Below the pieces are notes generated by a model, which was not told the DNA's origin, ran no database searches, and worked only from the letters and a program-made list of their open reading frames with translations. DNA of 38,668 nt from Anaerolineales bacterium (lineage in GTDB: Bacteria > Chloroflexota > Anaerolineae > Anaerolineales > RBG-16-64-43): positions 1 through 38,668 of the forward strand of contig JAFGCU010000036.1 in assembly GCA_016932475.1 (NCBI GenBank). The letters are read 5' to 3'. Positions 24,479 to 32,450 of this stretch are shown piece after piece; positions within the stretch are counted from its first letter, which is position 1, and each line of letters opens with the position of its first letter. Made by a program: the position numbers and the translations under genes.

Positions 24479-26794
24479 ATGAGAGTTCGATTCACCCTGA
24501 TCCTCGCCGCGGCACTTGGCGTGTGGCCGGCATCCTGCGGCCCTTCCGGTGATGTTTCTCCGACGGCTATGCCGGACGCGAAACCCGCCACCCCGACCGC
24601 CCGCATCGTGTCTCCCTCCCGAACGGATCTCCCGGAGGAATATTCCGCCGATTCCCCCATGGCGCTCGGAGCCAGCCATACCTGCGCGCGTACGATCGGA
24701 AACGGAGCGGCCTGCTGGGGAAACAACCGTTACGGGCAGCTGGGCAACGGGACGATTCTCGGGAGCAGCCTCCCCCAGCCGGTCAGCCGCATGACCGGCG
24801 GAGTGAAATCGATCGCCGCGGGTTGGTCGCATGCCTGCGCGCTGCTATCCGGCGGCGGGTTGGAATGCTGGGGCTCGAACACCAAGGGACAGCTGGGAGA
24901 CGGCACCACAACCGAAAGCCTCTCGCCGGTCGCGGTGCTCGGGCTTGCGGAGGGGGTGAAGGCCGTCGCAGCCGGGCACCGGCATACCTGCGCGCTGATG
25001 GAAACGGGCGGGGTGAAGTGCTGGGGGGAAAACGCATCCGGCGGTCTGGGCGACGGCACCACCATAAACCGCAGCATACCTGTCGATGTCCCCGGCCTCG
25101 AGGCCGGCGTGAAAGCCGTGGCGGCCGGCGCGGGGCACACCTGCGCGCTGATGCAGGATGGTTCGGTGAAATGCTGGGGATGGAATCCGAGCGGCCAGCT
25201 GGGCAATGGGACCCAGACCAACGGCCTGCTCCCCGGCGATGTCGGCGGGCTGTCCGGCCCGGTGCGCGCCGTCGCGGCCGGCGATCAGCACACCTGCGCA
25301 TTGCTTGAAGACGGATCGGCGGCATGCTGGGGCGCAAACGCCAGCGGTCAATTGGGCGACGGCTCGCGCATTCGCTCGAGCGTGCCGGCCGGGGTGAAGG
25401 GCCTGTATTCCGCCGCCGTGCAACTGACGGCCGGCGGCGCGCATACATGCGTGCGACTTGAGGGCGGCGGTGCCGCCTGCTGGGGAGACGATCAATCCGG
25501 GCAGCTGGGCGACGGCGGGTACGAGAATCGCACCGTTCCGGTGGAGGTGACCGGGCTGGCGGGTGATGTGGAATATATCGCCGCGGGGTACAGCCATACC
25601 TGTGCGCTTCTGCTGGATCGCCGGATTCAATGCTGGGGTTGGAATGCCGAGGGCCAGCTTGGGGATGGAACCGCAAAAGGCCGCCGGATCCCGGGAGATG
25701 TCGCCGGCTATGCCGGCGGCGTCGCGGCCATCGCGGTCGGATGGGCGAATACCTGCGCGCTGGATTTGACCGGTGGGGGGATACGCTGCTGGGGATTGAA
25801 CGGCGGAGGGCAGTTGGGCGACGGCACCTTCGACGACAGCCTTTCGCCGGTGGAGGTGGATGGACCTGCGTCCGGAAGAATCTCGGTTGCGGTCGGCGGC
25901 GGGCATGTGTGCGCGCTCTCCGCCGCCGGCGGGGTGAAGTGCTGGGGCCGGAACGATCGCGGCCAGCTTGGCAGCGGGACGGCCGCCGACCGGAATACCC
26001 CGATCGATGTCGCCGGATTGCCGGAGGAGATCATTGCGATTACCGCCGGGAAGGAGCACACCTGCGCGCTGACCGTCCTCGGCGGGGTGAAGTGCTGGGG
26101 CGCGAACGGATCCGGCCAGCTGGGCGACGGCACCACAAGCGATTCCGGCAAGCCGGTGGATGCGCTCGGGCTCTCCGAAAACGCAAGCGCGATCGCCGCC
26201 GGGAGCGGGCATACCTGTGCGCTCCTCCGCGGCGGCGCGGTTAAATGCTGGGGATCGAACAAATACGGCCAACTGGGAGACGGCACGCGCGAGGAACGCG
26301 CCGTGCCGGTCGATGTGACCGGCCTCGCCGCCGGAGCGGACTCCATTGCGGCGGGCGGATCCCATACGTGCGCGATCGTCTCCGGCGGCCAATTAAAGTG
26401 CTGGGGATGGAACGCTTATGGCCAGCTCGGCGACAGCACGCCGACCGACAGGAACACTCCAGTGGATGTCCGCTGGCTGGCGGGGACTCCCGCCTTCGTC
26501 TCCGCCGGCGCCGATTACACCTGCGCGATCCTGCGCGCCGGAAACCTGCGCTGCTGGGGGAACAACGAATTCGGCCAGCTCGGCGATGGAACCGCCGCGG
26601 TCCGCCATACGCCGGTCAATGTCCAGGGGCTTAAGGGCAAGGTTCTTCTGCTTGCAGCGGGGTATTACACGGCCTGCGCGGTGACGGCCGACGGGCGGAT
26701 GATGTGCTGGGGCAACAATCTCTACGGCCAGCTCGGCAACGGCGCGACGGCAAACAGCAGCCTCCCGGTGGCTGTGACGGGGTTGGAGCTGTAG
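24479..26794 (+). CDS. RCC1-repeat lipoprotein 5: fourteen blades without a linker
   Basis: The 771-residue product has the lipobox WPASC (Cys20), a short spacer (residues about 21-58), and 14 consecutive RCC1 blades, each with TCA...CWG and nearly all with GQLGDG or GQLGNG. The count fits two seven-bladed propellers fused directly, in contrast to lipoprotein 1, where a Thr/Pro linker divides them. Its mature N-terminus (CGPSGDVS) lacks the CGTL motif of lipoproteins 1-3, so it is a separate branch. GGGAG at 24469-24473 precedes the ATG by 5 bases. The frame extends upstream to 24338, but the signal peptide marks the start. It ends inside a terminator hairpin. Confidence 0.88.
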   Translation: MRVRFTLILAAALGVWPASCGPSGDVSPTAMPDAKPATPTARIVSPSRTDLPEEYSADSPMALGASHTCARTIGNGAACWGNNRYGQLGNGTILGSSLPQPVSRMTGGVKSIAAGWSHACALLSGGGLECWGSNTKGQLGDGTTTESLSPVAVLGLAEGVKAVAAGHRHTCALMETGGVKCWGENASGGLGDGTTINRSIPVDVPGLEAGVKAVAAGAGHTCALMQDGSVKCWGWNPSGQLGNGTQTNGLLPGDVGGLSGPVRAVAAGDQHTCALLEDGSAACWGANASGQLGDGSRIRSSVPAGVKGLYSAAVQLTAGGAHTCVRLEGGGAACWGDDQSGQLGDGGYENRTVPVEVTGLAGDVEYIAAGYSHTCALLLDRRIQCWGWNAEGQLGDGTAKGRRIPGDVAGYAGGVAAIAVGWANTCALDLTGGGIRCWGLNGGGQLGDGTFDDSLSPVEVDGPASGRISVAVGGGHVCALSAAGGVKCWGRNDRGQLGSGTAADRNTPIDVAGLPEEIIAITAGKEHTCALTVLGGVKCWGANGSGQLGDGTTSDSGKPVDALGLSENASAIAAGSGHTCALLRGGAVKCWGSNKYGQLGDGTREERAVPVDVTGLAAGADSIAAGGSHTCAIVSGGQLKCWGWNAYGQLGDSTPTDRNTPVDVRWLAGTPAFVSAGADYTCAILRAGNLRCWGNNEFGQLGDGTAAVRHTPVNVQGLKGKVLLLAAGYYTACAVTADGRMMCWGNNLYGQLGNGATANSSLPVAVTGLEL

Positions 26795-26824
26795 GGGCGA
26801 TCCATTGGATCGCCCCTGCTTTTA
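26793..26824. terminator. Terminator shared by lipoprotein 5 and the convergent metallo-hydrolase
   Basis: AGGGGCGATCC (26793-26803) pairs perfectly with GGATCGCCCCT (26807-26817) around a 3-base loop, followed by GCTTTTA. The stem begins within the stop codon of lipoprotein 5 and ends next to the stop of the minus-strand gene. Confidence 0.75.
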
Positions 26825-27505
26825 TGCCATCCGGCGGATGCGGATTTCTATTTCCTTTTCGTCTTTCATCAAAGCCGTCAGCAGGGAAAGATCGGTCTCG
26901 CCATAATGGTACGGGTAGAAAATCCGCGGGCGGATCATCCGCGCGGCCTCCGCCGCCATTTCCACCGACATGGTATAGGGCAGGTTTACCGGCAGGAAGG
27001 CGATGTCGATTTTGCCCAGCCTTTTCATCTCGGGGATGTTTTCGGTGTCGCCGGCGAGATACACGCGCCGATCCCCGAATGCGAGGATGTATCCGTTGCC
27101 CTCCCCCGGTATGTGGAACGGCTGGCCGTTCGGCCGCTTGTGGGCGATGTTGTAGGCCGGCACGGCTTCGATCGAAATCCCTTCGAAAGTCCGCAAATCG
27201 TCGTTGCACATGACGATCCCGCCGGGCCAATTTTCGGCGCAGATCGCGGTGCATACGATTTGCGTTTTCCCGGTGCGGATCGCGGCGATGGCCTGCGGGT
27301 CGAAGTGGTCTGAATGGTGGTGGGTGACAAGGATCAAATCCGCCTTTGGAAGCGCGGAATAATCCGCCGCTTCGCGGAAAGGATCCGCGTATATTTCCTT
27401 CCCGCCGAAGGTTAGCCGAAGGCTTCCGTGCCCGAGGAAGTGAAGCGCCAGTTCGCCCAGAGAGGTGGAAAATACATCCTTTGCATAGCCGTTTTGGTTG
27501 GACAT
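26822..27505 (-). CDS. Metallo-beta-lactamase-fold hydrolase, UlaG-like
   Basis: The 227-residue protein has the metal-binding motif THHHSDH (H-x-H-x-D-H type), a later Asp in LAGDTE, and a final His in YPYHYGETD, the layout of UlaG/UPF0173-type metal-dependent hydrolases in the MBL fold. The substrate is unknown. GGAGG 8 to 9 bases upstream supports ATG at 27503-27505; a longer frame to 27574 has no ribosome site. It is 43 bases after the alpha/beta hydrolase stop and probably the last gene of a minus-strand operon with it, the methyltransferase and the CPBP protease. Confidence 0.8.
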   Translation of the reverse strand: MSNQNGYAKDVFSTSLGELALHFLGHGSLRLTFGGKEIYADPFREAADYSALPKADLILVTHHHSDHFDPQAIAAIRTGKTQIVCTAICAENWPGGIVMCNDDLRTFEGISIEAVPAYNIAHKRPNGQPFHIPGEGNGYILAFGDRRVYLAGDTENIPEMKRLGKIDIAFLPVNLPYTMSVEMAAEAARMIRPRIFYPYHYGETDLSLLTALMKDEKEIEIRIRRMA

Positions 27506-27548
27506 GTATATTCCTCCAATCCGATAACGCCTTGGATTTTTCGAATGC

Positions 27549-28436
27549 TTACCCGGTGGATCCGAGAAATTCAAGAACGGATTTGTTTATTTGATCCGGC
27601 TGATCCGAATGCAACAGATGCCCGGCATTCGTCACCAGCTCCGTCTTCACGTTCGGCATCCGCTTTTTGGCCTGACCCAGAGCGGTTTGGGCATCATAGA
27701 GTATCTCCTGTTCCCCCACCAGCAGCAATACGGGTGTTTGCAGCCGGTTCCACTCCGTATCCCCGATCACCGGCCGCATCATGCTCCTGGAACGCAGGGC
27801 GGTTGCCCCGGCGATGAACGCTTCCTGAACAGGATCGCCGCGGATAAAGCCCTTGACGGAGGCGCCGGCCAGGAACCATTCCACCGTGCCCCGCGACGCG
27901 AAAAGCATCATCGGCATCCCGCGGATCATCCAATGGATGGTGAAGGGCGCCAGCGGCAGGCCCGGGCACAGCAGCACCAGGCGGTGGAGATGCTCCGGAA
28001 ATTGCAGGGCGTAATTGACGGCCAAAAAACCGCCGTACGACATCCCCAGGAGATCCGTTTTTTCGATCCCCAGCCCTTTGCGAAGTTCGTCGAGCCAGTC
28101 CGCGTAATCCGCGCGGTTGGCAGGGAGCCGCTGCGGGATGCTTTTTCCGGCGTCGCCGATCACATCCACCGCGTATACGAGGTTCGTTCGGACCAGGCCG
28201 GGAATAATGGAGAACCAATCGGCGGAACTGGCGAAATTGCCTGGCAGGAGAATCAGGGGAGGGGCGCCGGGAACACCGCTGACATTGACGTGAGTCCGGC
28301 CGAAGCGGGTGGGGATGCCGACCGCCTCGTACGGCACCGGCCAGCGGTTGAATACATTATCGTATGCCTGCAAAAAAGCCGCCTCACCGGCCGGGTTCTT
28401 GAACGGAGAAATGGGTCGCGGCATGAGAATGCTCAC
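27549..28436 (-). CDS. Alpha/beta hydrolase
   Basis: The 295-residue protein has the alpha/beta-hydrolase oxyanion segment LILLPGNFASSADW, nucleophile elbow GMSYGG (Ser), and catalytic His in NAGHLLHSDQPD. The usual acid position after the LLLVGE strand reads EQEILYD, so the acid may be Glu or the later Asp. There is no signal peptide. A GTG start at 28434-28436 sits 7 bases after AGGA; ATG 28422-28424 is the alternative. Substrate cannot be assigned. It lies between a methyltransferase and an MBL-fold hydrolase. Confidence 0.8.
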   Translation of the reverse strand: MSILMPRPISPFKNPAGEAAFLQAYDNVFNRWPVPYEAVGIPTRFGRTHVNVSGVPGAPPLILLPGNFASSADWFSIIPGLVRTNLVYAVDVIGDAGKSIPQRLPANRADYADWLDELRKGLGIEKTDLLGMSYGGFLAVNYALQFPEHLHRLVLLCPGLPLAPFTIHWMIRGMPMMLFASRGTVEWFLAGASVKGFIRGDPVQEAFIAGATALRSRSMMRPVIGDTEWNRLQTPVLLLVGEQEILYDAQTALGQAKKRMPNVKTELVTNAGHLLHSDQPDQINKSVLEFLGSTG

Positions 28437-28529
28437 GGAATAGTCCTATTCCCGGCCAATATATCATATCCCCGGAAGGGATCGGCGTTTGCCGAAGCAG
28501 GGATGTCGTTCGCGTTCACCCGGAACAGA

Positions 28530-29297
28530 TCAGGGAAGCGCGCCTCGCGGCTTTGCGCCGCGCGAGATGGATCCGCTTTTCGCGGATAATTGGGCCAGGT
28601 AATTCCCATCTTCCTGCTGGCGGATTATGCGGCATTCCCAACCGGCCGGTCCGGCGTGATCGGCGAGCGTTTCCGCATCCACATGCAGCCAGCCGAAGAG
28701 CGGCCCGCGCACCCCCTTGTATTCGAATTGCATCCGGATTTCCCCGAAGTAGCGTCCCGCCCGGCGGTTGGCTTCCTGATAGGCCCGGTGTTTGGGGTCA
28801 TCGGTCCGCCGGACGTCGAGGGAATCCAGCAGGAGCCGGCCATCCTCCTTCACAAGCGTGCGGGCGTGGCGGAGGAACCGGTCCAGTCCGGAAAGCGTTT
28901 CCACCATCCCGATCCCGTGCATCATCATCAACAACGTGTCGTAGGGGCCGCCGTGGAGTTCGTATACGTTCACAAGCCGCGTCTTGGCTACTCCGCGCTG
29001 TTTCATGATCTCGGCCGCCTGGGGGGAGATCTCAATCGCCAGAATATTCGCACCCCGTTCCTGCAGGGCCAGGCTGTGGCATCCGGTGCCCGCGCCGATG
29101 TCGAGCACATCGCCCGTGCAAAGCTCGATCGCATCCTTTTCGATATCGGAGAAGCCGGCGGGTTTGCGGAAGAAAACGGCGGCCGGCAGCGGGCTGACAT
29201 ACCCGTCATCGCGATGGACGGTTATCGTCGCCGACGGTCCGCCGTTGTGGAAATCGAGCAAAGCCTGCCCGTACGGATCCATCGATTTCGAATCCAT
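28530..29297 (-). CDS. Class I SAM-dependent methyltransferase
   Basis: The 255-residue protein carries motif I VLDIGAGTGCHSL and the following acidic strand end ILAIEIS, the Rossmann-type SAM-binding site, then YDTLLMMMHGIGM (motif IV region). It is soluble and small-molecule type by size; the substrate is unknown. GGGAG about 5 bases before ATG 29295-29297 is a good ribosome site. It follows the CPBP gene by 51 bases and precedes the alpha/beta hydrolase by 93 bases. A long open frame on the opposite strand (28590-30278) is only its mirror. Confidence 0.82.
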   Translation of the reverse strand: MDSKSMDPYGQALLDFHNGGPSATITVHRDDGYVSPLPAAVFFRKPAGFSDIEKDAIELCTGDVLDIGAGTGCHSLALQERGANILAIEISPQAAEIMKQRGVAKTRLVNVYELHGGPYDTLLMMMHGIGMVETLSGLDRFLRHARTLVKEDGRLLLDSLDVRRTDDPKHRAYQEANRRAGRYFGEIRMQFEYKGVRGPLFGWLHVDAETLADHAGPAGWECRIIRQQEDGNYLAQLSAKSGSISRGAKPRGALP

Positions 29298-29348
29298 GAT
29301 TCTCCCTCAAACGCGCTCGCCAGTGATGTGGAATCGGATTCCGAAACG

Positions 29349-30116
29349 TTAATCCAGATCCAACGCGGCCGCCGTGCGCGGCATCTTCCAGAGGATCAGG
29401 GCCAGATTAACGAGCAGGACGACGGTGAAGACCGCTTCCCCGCCCTGGACGGGAAAATTCAAAAGCCTGGCATCCTGGATGAGATTGAAGACGAAATGGA
29501 ATCCGAGAACCCACCCCAAATTCCCGCGCCGGACCACCACCTCTCCGAAAAGCAACCCGATCAGAAAGGCGTAGAGAAATGCGAACACATAATAATCCGG
29601 ATTCAGCAAATGGAGAGCCGAAAACAACACCGCCGAAACGACCATCGCGGTCCGAACGCCGAGCGGGTGCTTGAGGATCGAGAGCATGTATCCGCGGAAC
29701 AGGCTTTCCTCGGTGAGCGCCACCAGCAGCCAGTAGAGGAGCATGCCCGGGATGGAAAGCAGGGTAAAACCCTGCCAGAATTCCCCGGAATTGATTTCAC
29801 GGGTAAGGAACACCATGGCCGCAGCAACCAGCCCGATCGAAACGCCTCCCCACGCCAATCCCGCGAGGAAGTCTTTCCAAAAAGCGCTTTCCTTGAAAGT
29901 AATTCCTATGAAGGCCGGGGTTTTATGCGAGATCATCAGTTCCATGCCGAGTGCCGCGAGGATCGCCAGGTTGAATGCATAGCCCCCGGCGCCCTCGATG
30001 TTCAGCGCGGACGCAAGCACGGCGATCAGGATGGCGAAAACGAACGTGAGCATCATGACGCGCAGGATTTTCCACCCCGAGCGCAATTCTTTTTTATTCG
30101 TCAGGAACAGATTCAT
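29349..30116 (-). CDS. CPBP-family intramembrane metalloprotease
   Basis: The 255-residue polytopic protein has TEESLFRGYM (E-E-x3-R motif), then FSALHLLNP (F-x3-H) and HFVFNL (H-x3-N), the three conserved motifs of CPBP/Abi proteases related to Rce1. Such proteins cleave within membranes or protect against self-made peptides. ATG at 30114-30116 follows GGAGA by about 9 bases; the frame extends further upstream without a ribosome site. It probably leads the operon with the methyltransferase. A second CPBP gene is at 35150. Confidence 0.82.
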   Translation of the reverse strand: MNLFLTNKKELRSGWKILRVMMLTFVFAILIAVLASALNIEGAGGYAFNLAILAALGMELMISHKTPAFIGITFKESAFWKDFLAGLAWGGVSIGLVAAAMVFLTREINSGEFWQGFTLLSIPGMLLYWLLVALTEESLFRGYMLSILKHPLGVRTAMVVSAVLFSALHLLNPDYYVFAFLYAFLIGLLFGEVVVRRGNLGWVLGFHFVFNLIQDARLLNFPVQGGEAVFTVVLLVNLALILWKMPRTAAALDLD

Positions 30117-30375
30117 ATTGGGATTCTCCGCCGGATGGATTTGGATATTGCCGCCCGGCGCCGGATCACCGCCGACACGCCGAAACCGGAATGCCGTGCC
30201 CCGGAGCCGCCGGGACGACCAAATTATATGAGAGTAATATCCCGGATCTGTTTCATGATCCAAGACTATCCCCCATAATAATCCTTCCCGGCGTTTTCCA
30301 CATCGGGTGGAAGGCGGCCGCCGATCCTTGCGAGGGGGGCTTCTGGAATATGTGGCAGGCTGCCCGGAGGAAAAT

Positions 30376-31086
30376 TTATTGGCGAACCGCGTTTTCCGTT
30401 GACGCCGCGGACACATTCAGAAACCAACAGCCATCATGAAGGACCGCCTTGCCGGTCGCAAAGGCAATCCTGGATTGAAAGATCGGGCCGCCCGTCACCA
30501 CGGTGTGGTATTCGCCTGTTTCGCCTGATGGGTCGATCCCAAGCTTCTCCATCTCCGAGAGGGCGCGTGCATCGATTGTCCTTCCCAGCCAGTCCGGCCC
30601 CATTTTTTCCGCTTTCGTGACGATAATGGTTGCCGTAAACCCAAGCCCGATGAATTCCTCGAGCAATTCCCGGCGCGGACGTTTCCACAATGGGTGGCGG
30701 GCGCGGATGCCATGCGCCCCGCACACGCGCAGGCACCAATCCCGGTGATCCGGAATGTCGATGTCTCCAAAGACGCCGTCTTCAATACCATCGGCCCGGA
30801 ATTCTTCCAGCGCGGAAGAAAAAACCTTTTCGTATTCAGCCCAGGACGCGGATCGAAAAACGATCGGGCACCCGATTTGCCGAGCCTGTTCCTCCAGGAG
30901 CGGACGCGGCAGCCCGTGCGAACGCGACCCATGGCCGTCTTCGGACATCATCGTCAGCAAAAACCTGGGCGCGCCCCCTTCCTGAATTGCGTAATGCAAG
31001 GCGAGGGTTGAATCCTTCCCGCCGCTCCACGAGCAGAAGAAGGGCCGGTCTGCGATCGAAGGATGTGCCGAAGTAATCGTATCCAT
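30376..31086 (-). CDS. Dph6-like ATP pyrophosphatase (DUF71, PP-loop)
   Basis: The 236-residue protein begins its domain with SWSGGKDST, the PP-loop that binds ATP, followed by ALHYAIQEGG and, near the C-terminus, SGETGEYHTVV, both typical of the Dph6/DUF71 group. The eukaryotic and archaeal members amidate diphthine on elongation factor 2; bacteria lack diphthamide, so the role here must differ and is unknown. ATG at 31084-31086 is chosen from the domain start; a GTG at 31126-31128 would place a 22-base palindrome inside the gene. It is 54 bases downstream of the ABC permease on the same strand. Confidence 0.75.
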   Translation of the reverse strand: MDTITSAHPSIADRPFFCSWSGGKDSTLALHYAIQEGGAPRFLLTMMSEDGHGSRSHGLPRPLLEEQARQIGCPIVFRSASWAEYEKVFSSALEEFRADGIEDGVFGDIDIPDHRDWCLRVCGAHGIRARHPLWKRPRRELLEEFIGLGFTATIIVTKAEKMGPDWLGRTIDARALSEMEKLGIDPSGETGEYHTVVTGGPIFQSRIAFATGKAVLHDGCWFLNVSAASTENAVRQ

Positions 31087-31098
31087 ATCACAAATGGG

Positions 31099-31120
31099 AG
31101 GGCGGACGGCCGTCCGCCCT
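31099..31120. terminator. 22-base perfect palindrome between ABC permease and Dph6-like gene
   Basis: The sequence centred on GACGGCCGTC (31099-31120) is fully self-complementary. It would fold into a tight hairpin at the end of the ABC operon, just upstream of the next start codon. There is no T-run, so termination is uncertain; a regulator site or a repeat is possible. Confidence 0.4.
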
Positions 31121-31139
31121 TCCTGCACCGGTCCCTATT

Positions 31140-32342
31140 CTATCGCGCCGCGTCGGATTGGAAGCGCAGGACGGCCAGCGCGTAAAACGCCAGCGCATAC
31201 AAAACCAGAATCGCGGCCGGTCCCGTTACGGTTTTCCAGCCCGCCGCGCGCAGGATAATATCCTGGAATCCCCGGATCGCCCAGGCGCTGGGCATCATCC
31301 GCCCGACGGCTGCGTACGCTGCTCCGGCCAGATCGAGCGGGAAAAAGGCGCCGCCCACAAAGCCGAACACCAGCGTGGCGCCCATTACCAGGAGCACCAC
31401 CTGGTTTTCGTCTCGGGCCAGGGTACCGATCAGCAGGCCGAAGGCCGCCGACCAGAGCGCAAGCACGCCGGCCATGAGCAGGAGCGCGGCCGGATCGCGC
31501 CAGTAATCCAGGCCAAAGGCCGCCTGCCCGAACAGGGTTAAGAGAATCACCTGCAGGAAGCCCGCCACAAACATGGCCAGGGTATGCCCGGCGATGATCT
31601 CGGCCCGGCGTATGTCCGTCGTCAACATGCGCGCCAGAGTCCGCGAGCGGCGCTCGGCCAGCAGCAGGTACCCGGGGGTGATCATCCCGATCGTCGCGAA
31701 GAAAACCATCATCCCCGGCGAGGCCTGCGCGAATCCGTCTGCTGCGGCGTTGCCGGTGCCGGCCGGGCGGGCGGTCACTCTGACGAGCGGATCGCGCCAA
31801 GCCCGTACCGCATCCGCAAGCGACGCCAGCAGATATTCCTGCCGCGCGGCTTCGCTTCCGAAAGGACCATGTGCCTCCGCGCCGAGACGAGCGGTTTGAA
31901 CCGCGCCGAGCAGCCGGGTAGCCGCGAGTTGGATCGCGCGGTCAGCCGCCTGGCCGGCCGGCGCATTGCGGTCGACGATCACGGTCAGACGCGGGGATTC
32001 TCCCGCCAGGGTTTGGCGGCTGAATCCTTCCGGGATGATGACCGCCGCGGCGGCTTTCTGGGAGCGGACCAGCTGTTCGAGCGACGCCGCGTCCGTTTGC
32101 CCGGGCGCCGTCGGATGGATCGTATCCGAATACCCCAGCAGCGTTTCGTAATACGCGCCGAGCGCTCCGGCATCGCGCATGGCCAGCGCGACCGGCAGGC
32201 GCGGATCCTCCTGCCCGTTCCGGGTGAATACGGCGCCGAGCAAGCCGGTGAACAGAACGGGCAGGATCAGGAGAAATAACGCCGATTTCTTCTGCCGGAT
32301 GATTTGCGAGAGATCCTTCATGGCTAAGTAGAGGATGCGCAT
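31140..32342 (-). CDS. ABC-2 type permease (second of pair)
   Basis: The 400-residue protein has an N-terminal span (LFLLILPVLFTGLLGA), a large external domain of about 170 residues, and five or six spans in its C-terminal half, the ABC2_membrane_3 layout of DrrB/YhbS-like exporters. It starts MRILYLAMKDL, like its partner at 32451, with AAAGGG 8 to 9 bases upstream. With the neighbouring ATPase and permease it should form a heteromeric exporter for a lipid, drug or peptide; the cargo is unknown. It is separated from its partner by a 108-base palindromic repeat. Confidence 0.85.
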   Translation of the reverse strand: MRILYLAMKDLSQIIRQKKSALFLLILPVLFTGLLGAVFTRNGQEDPRLPVALAMRDAGALGAYYETLLGYSDTIHPTAPGQTDAASLEQLVRSQKAAAAVIIPEGFSRQTLAGESPRLTVIVDRNAPAGQAADRAIQLAATRLLGAVQTARLGAEAHGPFGSEAARQEYLLASLADAVRAWRDPLVRVTARPAGTGNAAADGFAQASPGMMVFFATIGMITPGYLLLAERRSRTLARMLTTDIRRAEIIAGHTLAMFVAGFLQVILLTLFGQAAFGLDYWRDPAALLLMAGVLALWSAAFGLLIGTLARDENQVVLLVMGATLVFGFVGGAFFPLDLAGAAYAAVGRMMPSAWAIRGFQDIILRAAGWKTVTGPAAILVLYALAFYALAVLRFQSDAAR

Positions 32343-32383
32343 GGTGTTGCCCTTTCTAAAAAGGATGATTCCAAAAACACTTA

Positions 32384-32450
32384 TGGCACCTTTCAACACC
32401 CTTAGGGTGCCGAAAGGTACCTCCACCCTAAGGGTGTCAAAAGGTACCGT
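32384..32450. repeat. GGTACC/CACCCTAAGGGTG repeat between permease genes
   Basis: ACACCCTTAGGGTG (32396-32409) and its exact inverse CACCCTAAGGGTGT (32424-32437) are each themselves near-palindromes, interleaved with GAAAGGTACC and AAAAGGTACC. On the minus strand this reads as two to three units of GGTACCTTT plus a CACCCTNAGGGTG core. The element is intergenic and in an operon, so it is transcribed and would fold. Confidence 0.7.

Noticed and set aside
24845-26392. Minus-strand open frame of 515 codons opposite RCC1 lipoprotein 5
   Set aside because: It is the mirror of a highly repetitive coding sequence, so the same antisense words recur in each blade. There is no start signal, signal peptide or known motif.
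28590-30278. Long plus-strand open frame of 562 codons opposite the methyltransferase and CPBP genes
   Set aside because: It lies antisense to two genes with clear motifs and ribosome sites, and its translation is charged low-complexity sequence with no recognisable domain. It is a product of the GC-rich codon pattern.
30376-31086. True diphthamide synthetase
   Set aside because: The PP-loop family is recognisable, but bacteria do not make diphthamide, so only the fold family is claimed.
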